Assembly (NCBI GenBank): GCA_017518025.1
Contig: JAFWWR010000335.1
Location: 1-14,863 of the forward strand
Origin: Clostridia bacterium
GTDB taxonomy: Bacteria > Bacillota > Clostridia > Oscillospirales > CAG-272
Direction: 5' to 3'
DNA: 14,863 nucleotides
Of the stretch, positions 1-7,236 are shown one piece after another. The first letter of the stretch is position 1. Every line of letters begins with the position of its first letter. The notes beneath the pieces were generated by a model that was given only the letters and a program-made list of their open reading frames with translations, ran no database searches and was not told the DNA's origin. The translations under genes and the position numbers were made by a program.

Positions 1-1145
1 ATCATCTTCTCCTCGCAGAACTCGTCGAAGAACAGGTTCAGGATATCGCCCTTCTTATGGCGCGCTTCATAAGCGACGCCTTTATCATCAGCAAGCTTCT
101 TTGCTTCTTCATCTGTCTTTACTTCCGAAAAATCAACGCCTGCGTATTTCTTTACGGCGTCGATCATCGTGATCCGCTTGAAGGGCTTGCCGAGATCCAT
201 TTCGATCCCGTTATAAACGATAGTGGTGGTGCCGAGGACTTCCTTCGCCACGTGGCGGAACATCTCCTCGGTCAGGTCCATCATCCCGTGATAGTCGGTG
301 TACGCCTGGTAAAGCTCCATCAGCGTGAACTCCGGATTGTGCCTCGTGTCGAGCCCCTCGTTGCGGAAGACCCTGCCGATCTCGTAGACGCGCTCCAGCC
401 CGCCTACGATGAGCCGCTTCAGGTACAGCTCCAGGGAGATGCGGAGCTTAAAATCCTCGTCCAGCGCGTTGAAATGAGTCTCGAAGGGCCGCGCCGCCGC
501 GCCGCCCGCGTTGGCGACCAGCATGGGGGTCTCCACCTCGATGAAGTCCTTTTTGTCGAGGAAGCGGCGGATGGAGGCGATGATCTTCGAGCGCTTGACG
601 AAGGTGTCGCGCACCTCGGGATTCATTATAAGATCCACGTAGCGCTGGCGATACCGCAGGTCGGTGTTGGTCAGCCCGTGGTATTTCTCGGGCAGGATCT
701 GGAGGGACTTCGACAGGAGAACGATCTCCTCCGCGTGGATGGAGGTCTCGCCGGTCTTCGTGCGGAAGACCACGCCCCGCAGTCCCACGATATCGCCGAT
801 GTCGGTCTTTTTGAAGTCGGCGTAGGGCCCCTCTCCCACGGAGTCCCGGGCGACGTACGCCTGGATCTCCCCGGATCTGTCGAGGATATGGCAGAAGGAC
901 GCCTTGCCCATGATCCTCTTGGACATGAGGCGGCCCGCCACGGAGACGGTCTGCCCCTCGAGCTCGTCGTAGCGGCCCTTTATCTCCTCGGCGTGATGGG
1001 TCACGTCGTATTTCGTTATTTTGAAGGGATCGCGCCCTTCGGATACGAGCGATGTGAGCTTTTCGCGTCTTATACGGCGAAGCTCGGACAGAGATTCAAC
1101 GTTCTCGCCCGAGCCTGCCGCAACGTTTCTTTCGTTGTCGTTCAT
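1..1145 (-). CDS. lysS: Lysine--tRNA ligase (class II), partial, C-terminus off the left edge
   Basis: Charges tRNA-Lys with lysine in the cytoplasm. 381 codons are visible out of the roughly 500 usual for class II LysRS, so the C-terminal quarter with motif 3 lies outside the window. Seen: an N-terminal OB-fold anticodon-binding region at about residues 65-145 (VSVAGRLMSKRIMGKASF), class II motif 1 around 182-208 (ending FIEVETPML), and motif 2 around 253-275 with the loop FRNEGLDTRHNPEFT, which is diagnostic of LysRS. The start at 1145 is supported by a GAAAGGAAAA ribosome binding site just upstream. It lies 23 bases after greA on the same strand; a greA-lysS pairing is common in Bacillota. 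There is no room for a T-box leader in front of it, so it is probably co-transcribed with greA. Identification is firm; only the missing end is unknown. Confidence 0.97.
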   Translation of the reverse strand, partial: MNDNERNVAAGSGENVESLSELRRIRREKLTSLVSEGRDPFKITKYDVTHHAEEIKGRYDELEGQTVSVAGRLMSKRIMGKASFCHILDRSGEIQAYVARDSVGEGPYADFKKTDIGDIVGLRGVVFRTKTGETSIHAEEIVLLSKSLQILPEKYHGLTNTDLRYRQRYVDLIMNPEVRDTFVKRSKIIASIRRFLDKKDFIEVETPMLVANAGGAAARPFETHFNALDEDFKLRISLELYLKRLIVGGLERVYEIGRVFRNEGLDTRHNPEFTLMELYQAYTDYHGMMDLTEEMFRHVAKEVLGTTTIVYNGIEMDLGKPFKRITMIDAVKKYAGVDFSEVKTDEEAKKLADDKGVAYEARHKKGDILNLFFDEFCEEKM

Positions 1146-1168
1146 TTGATTTTCCTTTCGGTCCCCGG

Positions 1169-1663
1169 TCAGTTGGAGGATTTCGACCTCTCGACGCCGA
1201 GGATCTTGAATTTAAGCTGTCCCGCGGGAGAATCCACGGTCACCTCGTCGCCGACGCTCTTTCCGAGCAGCGCGCCGCCGATGGGGCTCCTGTCGGAGAT
1301 CCGGTGCTCCATGGGATTCGCCTCGTTGGTACCGACGAGGCTGTATTCCACTTCCTCGTCCATATCGTAATCGAAGACCTTCACGGTGGAACCGAGGTTC
1401 ACCACGTCCGCCTTGATCTCACTCTCGTCGATGACCTTTGCGTGGTTGATCATCTCTTCCAGCTCGCTGATGCGCGCAACGACCTTGGCCTGCTCGTTTT
1501 TGGCCTCGTCGTACTCGCTGTTCTCGGACAGGTCGCCGAAGGATCTCGCCGCGGCGAGGTTCTTCTTGACCTCTTCCAGCTTGGTCTGCTTCAGAAACGT
1601 CAGTTCCTCGGTCAGCGCCTTGTAGCCCTCTTTTGTATATAGAGTTACTTTTTCCTCATCCAT
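1169..1663 (-). CDS. greA: Transcription elongation factor GreA
   Basis: 164 residues, close to the usual 155-165. GreA binds RNA polymerase and inserts a coiled coil into the secondary channel to stimulate cleavage of backtracked transcripts. Residues 1-75 form the N-terminal antiparallel coiled coil. Its tip carries GDLSENSEYDEAKNEQ with the acidic pair D44 and E47 that coordinates the catalytic Mg ion in the family. Residues 80-160 are the FKBP-like C-terminal domain with the typical SPIGGALLGKSVGDEV at 126-141. The ribosome binding site AGAGAGG lies about 10 bases before the ATG. It sits 25 bases after the S41 protease gene and 23 before lysS, so it may be read from the cell-division operon upstream, an internal promoter, or both; I saw no clear terminator in either gap. 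Confidence 0.97.
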   Translation of the reverse strand: MDEEKVTLYTKEGYKALTEELTFLKQTKLEEVKKNLAAARSFGDLSENSEYDEAKNEQAKVVARISELEEMINHAKVIDESEIKADVVNLGSTVKVFDYDMDEEVEYSLVGTNEANPMEHRISDRSPIGGALLGKSVGDEVTVDSPAGQLKFKILGVERSKSSN

Positions 1664-1688
1664 TTCAATATTACCTCTCTTAACTTTA

Positions 1689-2939
1689 TTATTTTTTCTC
1701 CGTGAGCGCCTTCACGGCCTCGTGGAGCTGGTTGTCTTCCTTGTCGGTTATCTTGAAGGAGTTTTTGTCCTTCAGCGCCTCGTCCATTTCCACCTCGATA
1801 TCCGGGACGATCCCGATGCCGTGGTAGCTCTCGGAAAACGGCGGCTTATACATCCGGTACGTCACCGTGAAGGCGTCGCCGTCGCTGAGGGGCAGCAGGG
1901 TCTGCATACATCCCTTGCCGTAGGTGGTGGTACCGACGATCACCGCTTTGTCGTAGTCCCTGAGGGTGGAGGTGAACAGCTCCGCCGCGCTTGCCGTGGA
2001 TCCGTTGACCAGCACCGCCATGGGGTAGTTGAACTCGTCCTTGTCGGAGTTCATCCGCTCCACTTCGTTGTCCTCGGAATCGAATATCCTGATTATCGGC
2101 CCCTCGGGGACGAGATAGTCGAGAGTCGTGACGATGGAATTGAGTTCCCCGCCGGGGTTGTACCTCAGGTCGAACACGAACTTGTCGCATCCCTTTTTGA
2201 CCAGCTCCTCCAGCGCGTCGATGAACTGAGACGGCGTCTTTGAGTCGAATCCGGAGATCTTGATGATCCCCACCGATTTGTCCGCCTCATAGACGTGGGA
2301 GTACACGCTGACCGCCGTTATGGGGGCGCGGGTGAGCGTCACTTCGATCTCCTCGGCGTAGTCGTCGCCCCTGAAGACGGTGAACACCGCCTCGGTGCCG
2401 CTTTTGCCGCGGAGCTTCGCGATGGCGGGGTAATACCCCAGTTCCGAGACCGGGGTCTTCTCCTCGCCCACGTAGACGATAAGATCGCCGGGCAGCAGCC
2501 CCGCGTCCTGGGCGGGGGAGTCGGGGAACACCGTGACCACTTCGATACAGCGGTATTCCTCGTTGTAGATGACGTTGACGCCGATGCCCTCGGTCTCGCC
2601 CGTCATCTCGGCGAGGTATTCCTTGTAGTCTTCTTTGTTGTAGTAGTCCGCGTACTTGTCGCCGGTGCCTTCGGCGTATCCCTTGAGCACGCTGTCGATC
2701 AGCGCGTCGTCGTCGATCTCGCCGATGTAGTTTTTCCGGAATTGCGCGTCGTATTCGGTGAGCTTCCTTGTGACCCGCTCGATGAAATCACGGCTTCCGG
2801 CGCTCTCTTCGACGCCGGTCGAGGCCCTTTTGTCGTCCTGCCGCTTGACGGTCAGCACAAAGGTCACCTGAAAGGTGATGAGTATCGCCAGGAGAAGGGA
2901 AACTATAAGCGCCCATACCGGGATCTTCTTCTTAAACAT
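1689..2939 (-). CDS. S41 family C-terminal processing peptidase (CtpA/CtpB type), membrane-anchored
   Basis: 416 residues. A single N-terminal membrane segment (about 8-30, after MFKKK) places the rest outside the membrane. A PDZ domain at about 115-205 (GIGVNVIY, then PDSPAQDAGLLPGDLIVYV) is followed by the S41 catalytic core at 220-385. The Ser-Lys-Gln triad is intact: S317 in GSTASAAE, K342 in TYGKG, Q346 four residues later, matching the spacing in Bacillus subtilis CtpB. Such proteases trim or activate envelope proteins and cut from a C-terminal tail. The gene follows the M23 hydrolase by 28 bases; ctpB also neighbours ftsEX in B. subtilis, so a link to control of the division hydrolase is plausible but inferred. 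Ribosome binding site AAAGGA, nine bases before the ATG. A role in sporulation signalling, as for CtpB, cannot be judged here. Confidence 0.94.
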   Translation of the reverse strand: MFKKKIPVWALIVSLLLAILITFQVTFVLTVKRQDDKRASTGVEESAGSRDFIERVTRKLTEYDAQFRKNYIGEIDDDALIDSVLKGYAEGTGDKYADYYNKEDYKEYLAEMTGETEGIGVNVIYNEEYRCIEVVTVFPDSPAQDAGLLPGDLIVYVGEEKTPVSELGYYPAIAKLRGKSGTEAVFTVFRGDDYAEEIEVTLTRAPITAVSVYSHVYEADKSVGIIKISGFDSKTPSQFIDALEELVKKGCDKFVFDLRYNPGGELNSIVTTLDYLVPEGPIIRIFDSEDNEVERMNSDKDEFNYPMAVLVNGSTASAAELFTSTLRDYDKAVIVGTTTYGKGCMQTLLPLSDGDAFTVTYRMYKPPFSESYHGIGIVPDIEVEMDEALKDKNSFKITDKEDNQLHEAVKALTEKK

Positions 2940-2967
2940 TCAGTTCGGTCCTTTCCGGATCGGGCGA

Positions 2968-4131
2968 TCAGCCGAACATTGTGATGGGATCGGTGATAAC
3001 GCCGTTGATCCAGTATTCGAGGTGGAGATGGTTGCCGTAGGCGTTGCCGGTCTGTCCCACGTATCCGATAACGTCCCCCTGGGAGACGGTGGCGCCGGCG
3101 GACACCGCCGTGGCAGTCATGTGAGCGTAGAGGGTGGACTGTCCGTTGCCGTGGTCGATGAGCACGTAGTTGCCCCAGCTGTAGTGGTATTCGCTGCGGA
3201 CCACCGTTCCGCCGTTGCACGCCATGATGGGCGTTCCCGCGTCGGCGGGGATGTCGATCCCGCGGTGGAAGTCCGCCAAGAATCCGAGATCGCGGTTGCC
3301 GAATCCCGACGATATGTTTGTGAACCCGTTAAGCGGCCAGATATAGGCGCCGCCGATATACACGGGGTTCTGGGTCGCCTGCTGCCTCATGTATTCCTGC
3401 AGCTCGGCGGAGACCCGCTCCTCCTCGGCCTTGTAGTAGGCGTAGTTCTGCTCGTATTGTTCCTTCTGCTTCTGCAGATCTTCGAGCAGATCGTCTATCT
3501 GGCCGGCCGCCTGCTCGAGGTATTGCTCGTCCTGCTCAAGGGTGGCTATGGCCGCCTCCTGGGTCTCCTGGGCGACGGCGAGCTCCTCCTTCGAGCGGTT
3601 CAGAGTCTCGATGGTATCCTTGTATTCCTGCATGACGTTGTGGTCGTACTCCACGATGGAGGCGATGGCGTCGTAATTCGAGAAGAAGGAGTCAAGGGAG
3701 CCCGCGTCGAGGAGCATTTCGAGATACGACAGGTTGCCGTCGTCGGCGATGACGACCATTCTTTCCTTGTATCTTTCCCAGCGCTCGTCGATCTTGTCTT
3801 CCATTTCGGCGATCTCTTTGTTCTTGTCCGCTATCTTGACGTCCAGGTCCGCGATCATGTCGTTGGCGACCTGGATCTTTCCGAAGGTGGCGGATATGCT
3901 CTGGTCAAGGTTCTTCCTCTGTTCGATGGAGTTGCTTATGTCGCCTTCCGTCGCCTCTATTCTGGCGAGGGCGTCGTTTTTCTGCTGCTCATACTCCGCC
4001 ATTTGCTGCTCGTAGGACTGTACCGTCGCGTCGGAGGTCTCCGCTGCGGACGGCATGACGATCCCCGCGGTCAGTATGGCGAGAAGACTGAGCAGACATA
4101 ACATTCGTCTCAGGTGTTTTTTCGTTTTCAT
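2968..4131 (-). CDS. Secreted M23 peptidoglycan endopeptidase with coiled coil (EnvC/NlpD-like), FtsEX partner
   Basis: 387 residues. A signal peptide (basic MKTKKHLRRM, hydrophobic core about 11-27, likely cut near PSAA-ET at 28-31) is followed by a long Glu/Gln-rich coiled coil at about 35-250, with a break near 125-160. The LytM/M23 domain fills 262-387. All expected metal and catalytic residues are present: H289 and D293 (HRGID), H337 (YAHM), H368 and H370 (HLHLE). So, unlike E. coli EnvC, whose domain is degenerate and only activates amidases, this protein should itself cut peptide cross-links. In known systems FtsX's outer loop binds the coiled coil of such proteins (EnvC, PcsB, CwlO) and FtsE ATP hydrolysis unleashes them; the position 42 bases after ftsX supports the same arrangement. 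Ribosome binding site AAAGGAGA, eight bases from the ATG. Confidence 0.93.
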   Translation of the reverse strand: MKTKKHLRRMLCLLSLLAILTAGIVMPSAAETSDATVQSYEQQMAEYEQQKNDALARIEATEGDISNSIEQRKNLDQSISATFGKIQVANDMIADLDVKIADKNKEIAEMEDKIDERWERYKERMVVIADDGNLSYLEMLLDAGSLDSFFSNYDAIASIVEYDHNVMQEYKDTIETLNRSKEELAVAQETQEAAIATLEQDEQYLEQAAGQIDDLLEDLQKQKEQYEQNYAYYKAEEERVSAELQEYMRQQATQNPVYIGGAYIWPLNGFTNISSGFGNRDLGFLADFHRGIDIPADAGTPIMACNGGTVVRSEYHYSWGNYVLIDHGNGQSTLYAHMTATAVSAGATVSQGDVIGYVGQTGNAYGNHLHLEYWINGVITDPITMFG

Positions 4132-4173
4132 TGTTTCGGTCTCCTTTCTCCGGATAACGGATCACGGTTCCCG

Positions 4174-5070
4174 TCAGGTGTTGAGATACTTAACGAGAGA
4201 TATGAAGCTTCCCACAACGCCGGTTACCACGCCTATCAGGAGGAACCCTATGACCATGACGGGCTCGATGGACGAGAACTTCGCGATGGAGATGAAGGTC
4301 GCCACGTTGAAGGATCTCACCACCACGGTGTTGTAGACGATCTTGATGATGAAAAAGGCGAGCGTACCGGCCACAAGTCCGATGAGCATGCCCTCGATGA
4401 TGAAGGGCAGGGTGATGAACCATTTTGTGGCGCCGATGTACCGCATTATCCCGATCTCACGCTTGCGGGAGACCAGGGCGAGCTTGATGGTGTTGACGAT
4501 GATGAACACGCTCACCACGAGCAGTATGGCAAGAAACCATATGAATATCATCATCACGGTATTCTTGAAGTTGTCGATCTTCTTCGAGAGAGTGTATCTG
4601 TTGCTGATCTTTCTGATCTGCCCCTCGCCCTTCAGTTTTTCGAGTTCGTAGGTCAGATTCGAGATCTTCTGCGTGTCCGTGCTCTTGTAGGTGATCTCCA
4701 GGGAATCGGACAGCGGGTTTTCCTCGCTTGTGATGTCGCCGTAGGCGTCCACGTGCTCTTCCTGGAAGGTCTTCAGTCTTTCTTCCTTGGTGTGCCGGAC
4801 GACCTCCTTGACGTTGTCAAGCTGCTCGATGGTCTTCTTGAGGCCCGAGATCTCGTCCTCCGAGGCGTCGAACTGGCAGAAGACGGCGATCTTGTTCATC
4901 TCGCCGAACTGTTCCAGGTTGACGTCGATGTTGTAGACCAGGAGGGAGAAGCCGCCTATGACGATAAGGCAGCTCATCAGCACCGCCACGGACGCCAGCG
5001 TCATGACGCCGTTGCGCTTCAGGGATTTGAGCGCTTCGATGAGGAAATAGAACGGTCTGAAACTTTTCAT
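4174..5070 (-). CDS. ftsX: Cell division ABC transporter permease FtsX
   Basis: 298 residues, the usual FtsX size. Four membrane segments are visible at about 22-46, 170-193, 220-245 and 270-293. A large outer domain lies between the first two (about 50-165), and the FtsX-type cytoplasmic turn SRKREIGIMRYIGATKWF is at 201-218. FtsX does not transport solutes; with FtsE it passes ATP-driven movement across the membrane to a peptidoglycan hydrolase at the septum or side wall. The start codon overlaps the ftsE stop in an ATGA arrangement, which implies translational coupling and matched amounts. Its ribosome binding site GGGAGGT lies inside the end of ftsE, eight bases before the ATG. The next gene downstream encodes the expected secreted partner. 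Confidence 0.97.
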   Translation of the reverse strand: MKSFRPFYFLIEALKSLKRNGVMTLASVAVLMSCLIVIGGFSLLVYNIDVNLEQFGEMNKIAVFCQFDASEDEISGLKKTIEQLDNVKEVVRHTKEERLKTFQEEHVDAYGDITSEENPLSDSLEITYKSTDTQKISNLTYELEKLKGEGQIRKISNRYTLSKKIDNFKNTVMMIFIWFLAILLVVSVFIIVNTIKLALVSRKREIGIMRYIGATKWFITLPFIIEGMLIGLVAGTLAFFIIKIVYNTVVVRSFNVATFISIAKFSSIEPVMVIGFLLIGVVTGVVGSFISLVKYLNT

Positions 5071-5744
5071 TCGTACATACCTCCCACTCTGTCCTCGGCT
5101 ATGACTCCGTCCTTGATCATGATGACGCGCTGCTGGTAGTAGTCCACCAGTTCTTTTTCGTGGGTGACGACGATGACGGTCTTGCCGAGCTTGTTGATCT
5201 TGAGAAGCAGGTTCATGATCTCAAGGGACATTTCGGGGTCGATGTTGCCCGTGGGCTCGTCTGCGACGATGACCTTCGGGTTGTTCGCCAGCGCCCTGGC
5301 GAGAGCCACGCGCTGCTGCTCTCCGCCGGAGATCTCCTCCGGGAAGGAGTTGTGCTTGTCGCTGAGGTTCACGGTGTTGAGGATGGCGGGCACTCTGCGG
5401 CGGATCTTGCGGGCGGGGGTGCCCACGATCTGCATGGCGAAAGCCACGTTTTCGTAGACGGTCTTGTTGGGAAGCAGGCGGAAGTCCTGGAAGACGACCC
5501 CGAGCTCCCTTCTGTAGTGGGGGATCTTGTAATTCGGTATGCGGGACAGGTCGTAGTTTCCCACGATAAGATGGCCGCTGGTGGGCTTCTCCTCACAGAG
5601 GAGGAGCTTCGTCAGCGTGGTCTTGCCCGCGCCGGAGTGACCCACGATAAACACGAACTCGCCGTCTTCTATGTGAAGACTGATGCCCTTCAGGGCGACG
5701 GTGCCGTTCGGATATTCCATTACCACGTTTTTGAAATCGATCAT
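5067..5744 (-). CDS. ftsE: Cell division ATP-binding protein FtsE
   Basis: 225 residues from the chosen start (MIDFKNVVMEYPNGT). Standard ABC ATPase: Walker A GHSGAGKTT at about 35-43, Q-loop in VVFQDFRLLP at 84-93, signature SGGEQQ at 139-144, Walker B VIVADEP at 158-164 with catalytic E163, and switch His H195. The FtsE-typical short length and the direct coupling to ftsX settle the identity. The reading frame stays open upstream, with an ATG at 5756 and a TTG at 5843. The ATG at 5744 is preferred because GGAG lies six bases before it, the other two have no ribosome binding site, and the resulting length matches the family. FtsE powers FtsX in the inner membrane. A perfect TATAAT 160 bases upstream may drive this operon. 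Confidence 0.97.
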   Translation of the reverse strand: MIDFKNVVMEYPNGTVALKGISLHIEDGEFVFIVGHSGAGKTTLTKLLLCEEKPTSGHLIVGNYDLSRIPNYKIPHYRRELGVVFQDFRLLPNKTVYENVAFAMQIVGTPARKIRRRVPAILNTVNLSDKHNSFPEEISGGEQQRVALARALANNPKVIVADEPTGNIDPEMSLEIMNLLLKINKLGKTVIVVTHEKELVDYYQQRVIMIKDGVIAEDRVGGMYE

Positions 5745-5903
5745 AATATTCTCCATTGCGCCGCGTCGGCGGCTGATCGGCCGTACGTCTGTCTTCCCGG
5801 GTCGTTTTCGGCCCCGTATCAAAGCATTACAGGGAGAGAACAACCGTCATCGCCCCGCGAAGCGGAGTGAGTAAGCTTGTTTCGTCCCTGCATGTATTGT
5901 GAT

Positions 5904-5932
5904 ATTATAGGGCGGGGTATCAGAATTTGACC
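5904..5932 (-). promoter_or_regulatory. Candidate promoter of the ftsEX operon (perfect -10, poor -35)
   Basis: On the minus strand an exact TATAAT (5904-5909) lies ten bases past the end of the PucR-type gene. With a 17-base spacer the -35 position reads GGTCAA, a poor match to TTGACA, so activity would depend on the -10 or on an activator. It would give a leader of about 150 bases before the ftsE start, in which I recognise no known riboswitch. No clear intrinsic terminator separates this site from the upstream regulator gene, so read-through is also possible. Confidence 0.35.
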
Positions 5933-7005
5933 GGCTTCGCGGTCAGGTATCTCTTGACCATCAGGGCGACCTTGAAGGTGATGGCGTGGTCGAACTCCCG
6001 CAGGTCGAGACCTGTCAGCTTGCGGATCTTTTCAAGACGGTAAACGAGGGTGTTCCTGTGTACGAAGAGCTTGCGCGAGGTCTCGGACACGTTCAGGTTG
6101 TTTTCGAAGAAGCACTGGATCGTCTGGAGCGTCTCACGGTCGAGAGCGTCGAGGGAGCCGTTCTTGAACACCTCCTGCAGGAACATCTCGCACAGGGTGG
6201 TGGGGAGCTGATAGATCAGCCGCCCGATGCCCAGGTTCTCGTAGCTGATTATATTCTTCTCGGTGTCGAACACCTTGCCGACCTCCAGGGCCACCTGCGC
6301 CTCCTTGAAGGAGCGCGCCAGGTCCTTGATGTTGTCGACGGTGGTGCCGATGCCGATGGAGACCTTGACGTAGGACTCGGAGTTGAGGGTGTCCGCCAGG
6401 TTCTTGGCGATCTTCTCGATCTCCTTGATATCGGTCTTCGGCTTCACTTCCTTGATGAGGACGATATCCTGCTCTCCCACGCTGATGACGTAGTCCTTGT
6501 TCTTGTCGGGGAAGATGGACTGCATCAGGTCGAAGGGAAGGGTGTCGGTCTTGGTGTGGAACTTGACCAGAAACACCACGCGGGACTCCTCGGCGTTGAA
6601 GTGGAGCTCCTTCGATTTAATGTAGATATCGCTCGGCAGGATGTTGTCGAGGATGATGTTCTTCATGAAAGAACTCTTGTCGTATTTCTCGTCGTAGAGG
6701 TTCTTTATGTTGGCGAGAGTCACGGACAGTATCGACGCGACCTTGTCCGCCAGCTTGTCCTCGCCTTCGACGAATACGACGTACTCCCACTTGGCGGCGG
6801 CGCCGATGGGGCGATACGTGTAGCCGAGGGAGGTGACGGCCTCGGCGGTGTAGGCCAGCTCGTCGCGGACCTCCTGCCGGGTCTCGCCGATCTTCACCAG
6901 CTCGCTGCACGCGATGATCACGCCGTTTTCGTCAAGGACGCCGATGACCCGGTCCACCGAGTCGCGCATCTGATGGATTATTCCTTGAAACAGACGGTTT
7001 GACAT
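5920..7005 (-). CDS. PucR/CdaR-family transcriptional regulator
   Basis: 361 residues. The C-terminal 55 residues (about 296-350) are the PucR-type helix-turn-helix: FFENNLNVSETSRKLFVHRNTLVYRLEKI followed by TGLDLREFDHAITFKVALM, here quoted in its two hallmark blocks around residues 299-327 and 331-349. The middle (about 140-260) fits the degenerate GGDEF-like domain found in CdaR-type regulators (VSIGIGTTV at 215-223). The N-terminal 100 residues look like a sensory domain (DENGVIIACS at 25-34), not one I can name. CdaR controls sugar diacid use in E. coli and PucR purine catabolism in Bacillus, but no such catabolic genes are in this window, so the effector and targets are unknown. Ribosome binding site GGAG, six bases before the ATG; its own promoter lies at 7113-7141. 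Target genes may include itself or ftsEX, which is only a positional guess. Confidence 0.9.
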   Translation of the reverse strand: MSNRLFQGIIHQMRDSVDRVIGVLDENGVIIACSELVKIGETRQEVRDELAYTAEAVTSLGYTYRPIGAAAKWEYVVFVEGEDKLADKVASILSVTLANIKNLYDEKYDKSSFMKNIILDNILPSDIYIKSKELHFNAEESRVVFLVKFHTKTDTLPFDLMQSIFPDKNKDYVISVGEQDIVLIKEVKPKTDIKEIEKIAKNLADTLNSESYVKVSIGIGTTVDNIKDLARSFKEAQVALEVGKVFDTEKNIISYENLGIGRLIYQLPTTLCEMFLQEVFKNGSLDALDRETLQTIQCFFENNLNVSETSRKLFVHRNTLVYRLEKIRKLTGLDLREFDHAITFKVALMVKRYLTAKPVKF

Positions 7006-7020
7006 AACTCACTCCGTTCC

Positions 7021-7035
7021 GCCGCCGGGGGCGGC
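7021..7035 (-). other. Perfect GC hairpin in the leader of the PucR-type gene
   Basis: A 15-base perfect inverted repeat, GCCGCC, loop of three, GGCGGC, lies between the promoter and the ribosome binding site of the regulator gene, ending seven bases before the GGAG. In the minus-strand transcript it would fold into a six-pair all-GC stem next to the Shine-Dalgarno sequence and could affect ribosome access, or the DNA could act as an operator. There is no T-run after it on the minus strand, so it is not an intrinsic terminator of that transcript. Confidence 0.4.
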
Positions 7036-7112
7036 AAAAATAATTCTTTTCGTCGGTGCGGACCGCCGCGGGAAATGCGCGGGAGGTGACCGCTTTTTTC
7101 ATTCTGCACAAT

Positions 7113-7141
7113 ATTTTACATTATTTTTTGTGAGATTTCAA
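7113..7141 (-). promoter_or_regulatory. Sigma-A type promoter of the PucR-type regulator
   Basis: On the minus strand TTGAAA (7136-7141), a 17-base spacer, and TAAAAT (7113-7118): five of six matches in each box with ideal spacing, in an AT-rich stretch just after the rsmE terminator. It predicts a transcript start near 7106 and a leader of about 100 bases that carries the GC hairpin at 7021-7035. Confidence 0.7.
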
Positions 7142-7174
7142 TAGGTTTTGGTACAATTTTTTATGAAAAATGCG

Positions 7175-7202
7175 AAAAAACGGAGCCGCGAGCGGCGTTT
7201 TT
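7175..7202 (-). terminator. Intrinsic terminator after rsmE
   Basis: GCCG-CTCG-CGGC stem-loop on the minus strand, extended by flanking A/T pairs, followed by TCCG and six T. It lies 35 bases past the rsmE stop and just before the regulator's promoter. The arrangement is nearly symmetrical, with a T-run on the plus strand as well, but no plus-strand gene reads into it. Confidence 0.7.
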
Positions 7203-7236
7203 GCCGTTTTTGTGCCGAAAAACACGGAGCGCGATC

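Noticed and set aside
57..1370. Long plus-strand open frame (437 codons) across lysS and the greA end
   Set aside because: It is the antisense shadow of lysS, whose motifs are unmistakable on the minus strand. The frame starts without a ribosome binding site and its product resembles nothing.
5745..5843. Longer ftsE with a 33-residue N-terminal extension
   Set aside because: The extension needs a TTG start without a ribosome binding site and has basic, low-complexity sequence not found in FtsE. The GGAG before 5744 gives the normal length.
5745..5897. Possible riboswitch in the ftsE leader
   Set aside because: Only a small CCGC/GCGG hairpin is visible and none of the conserved cores of known riboswitch classes is recognised.
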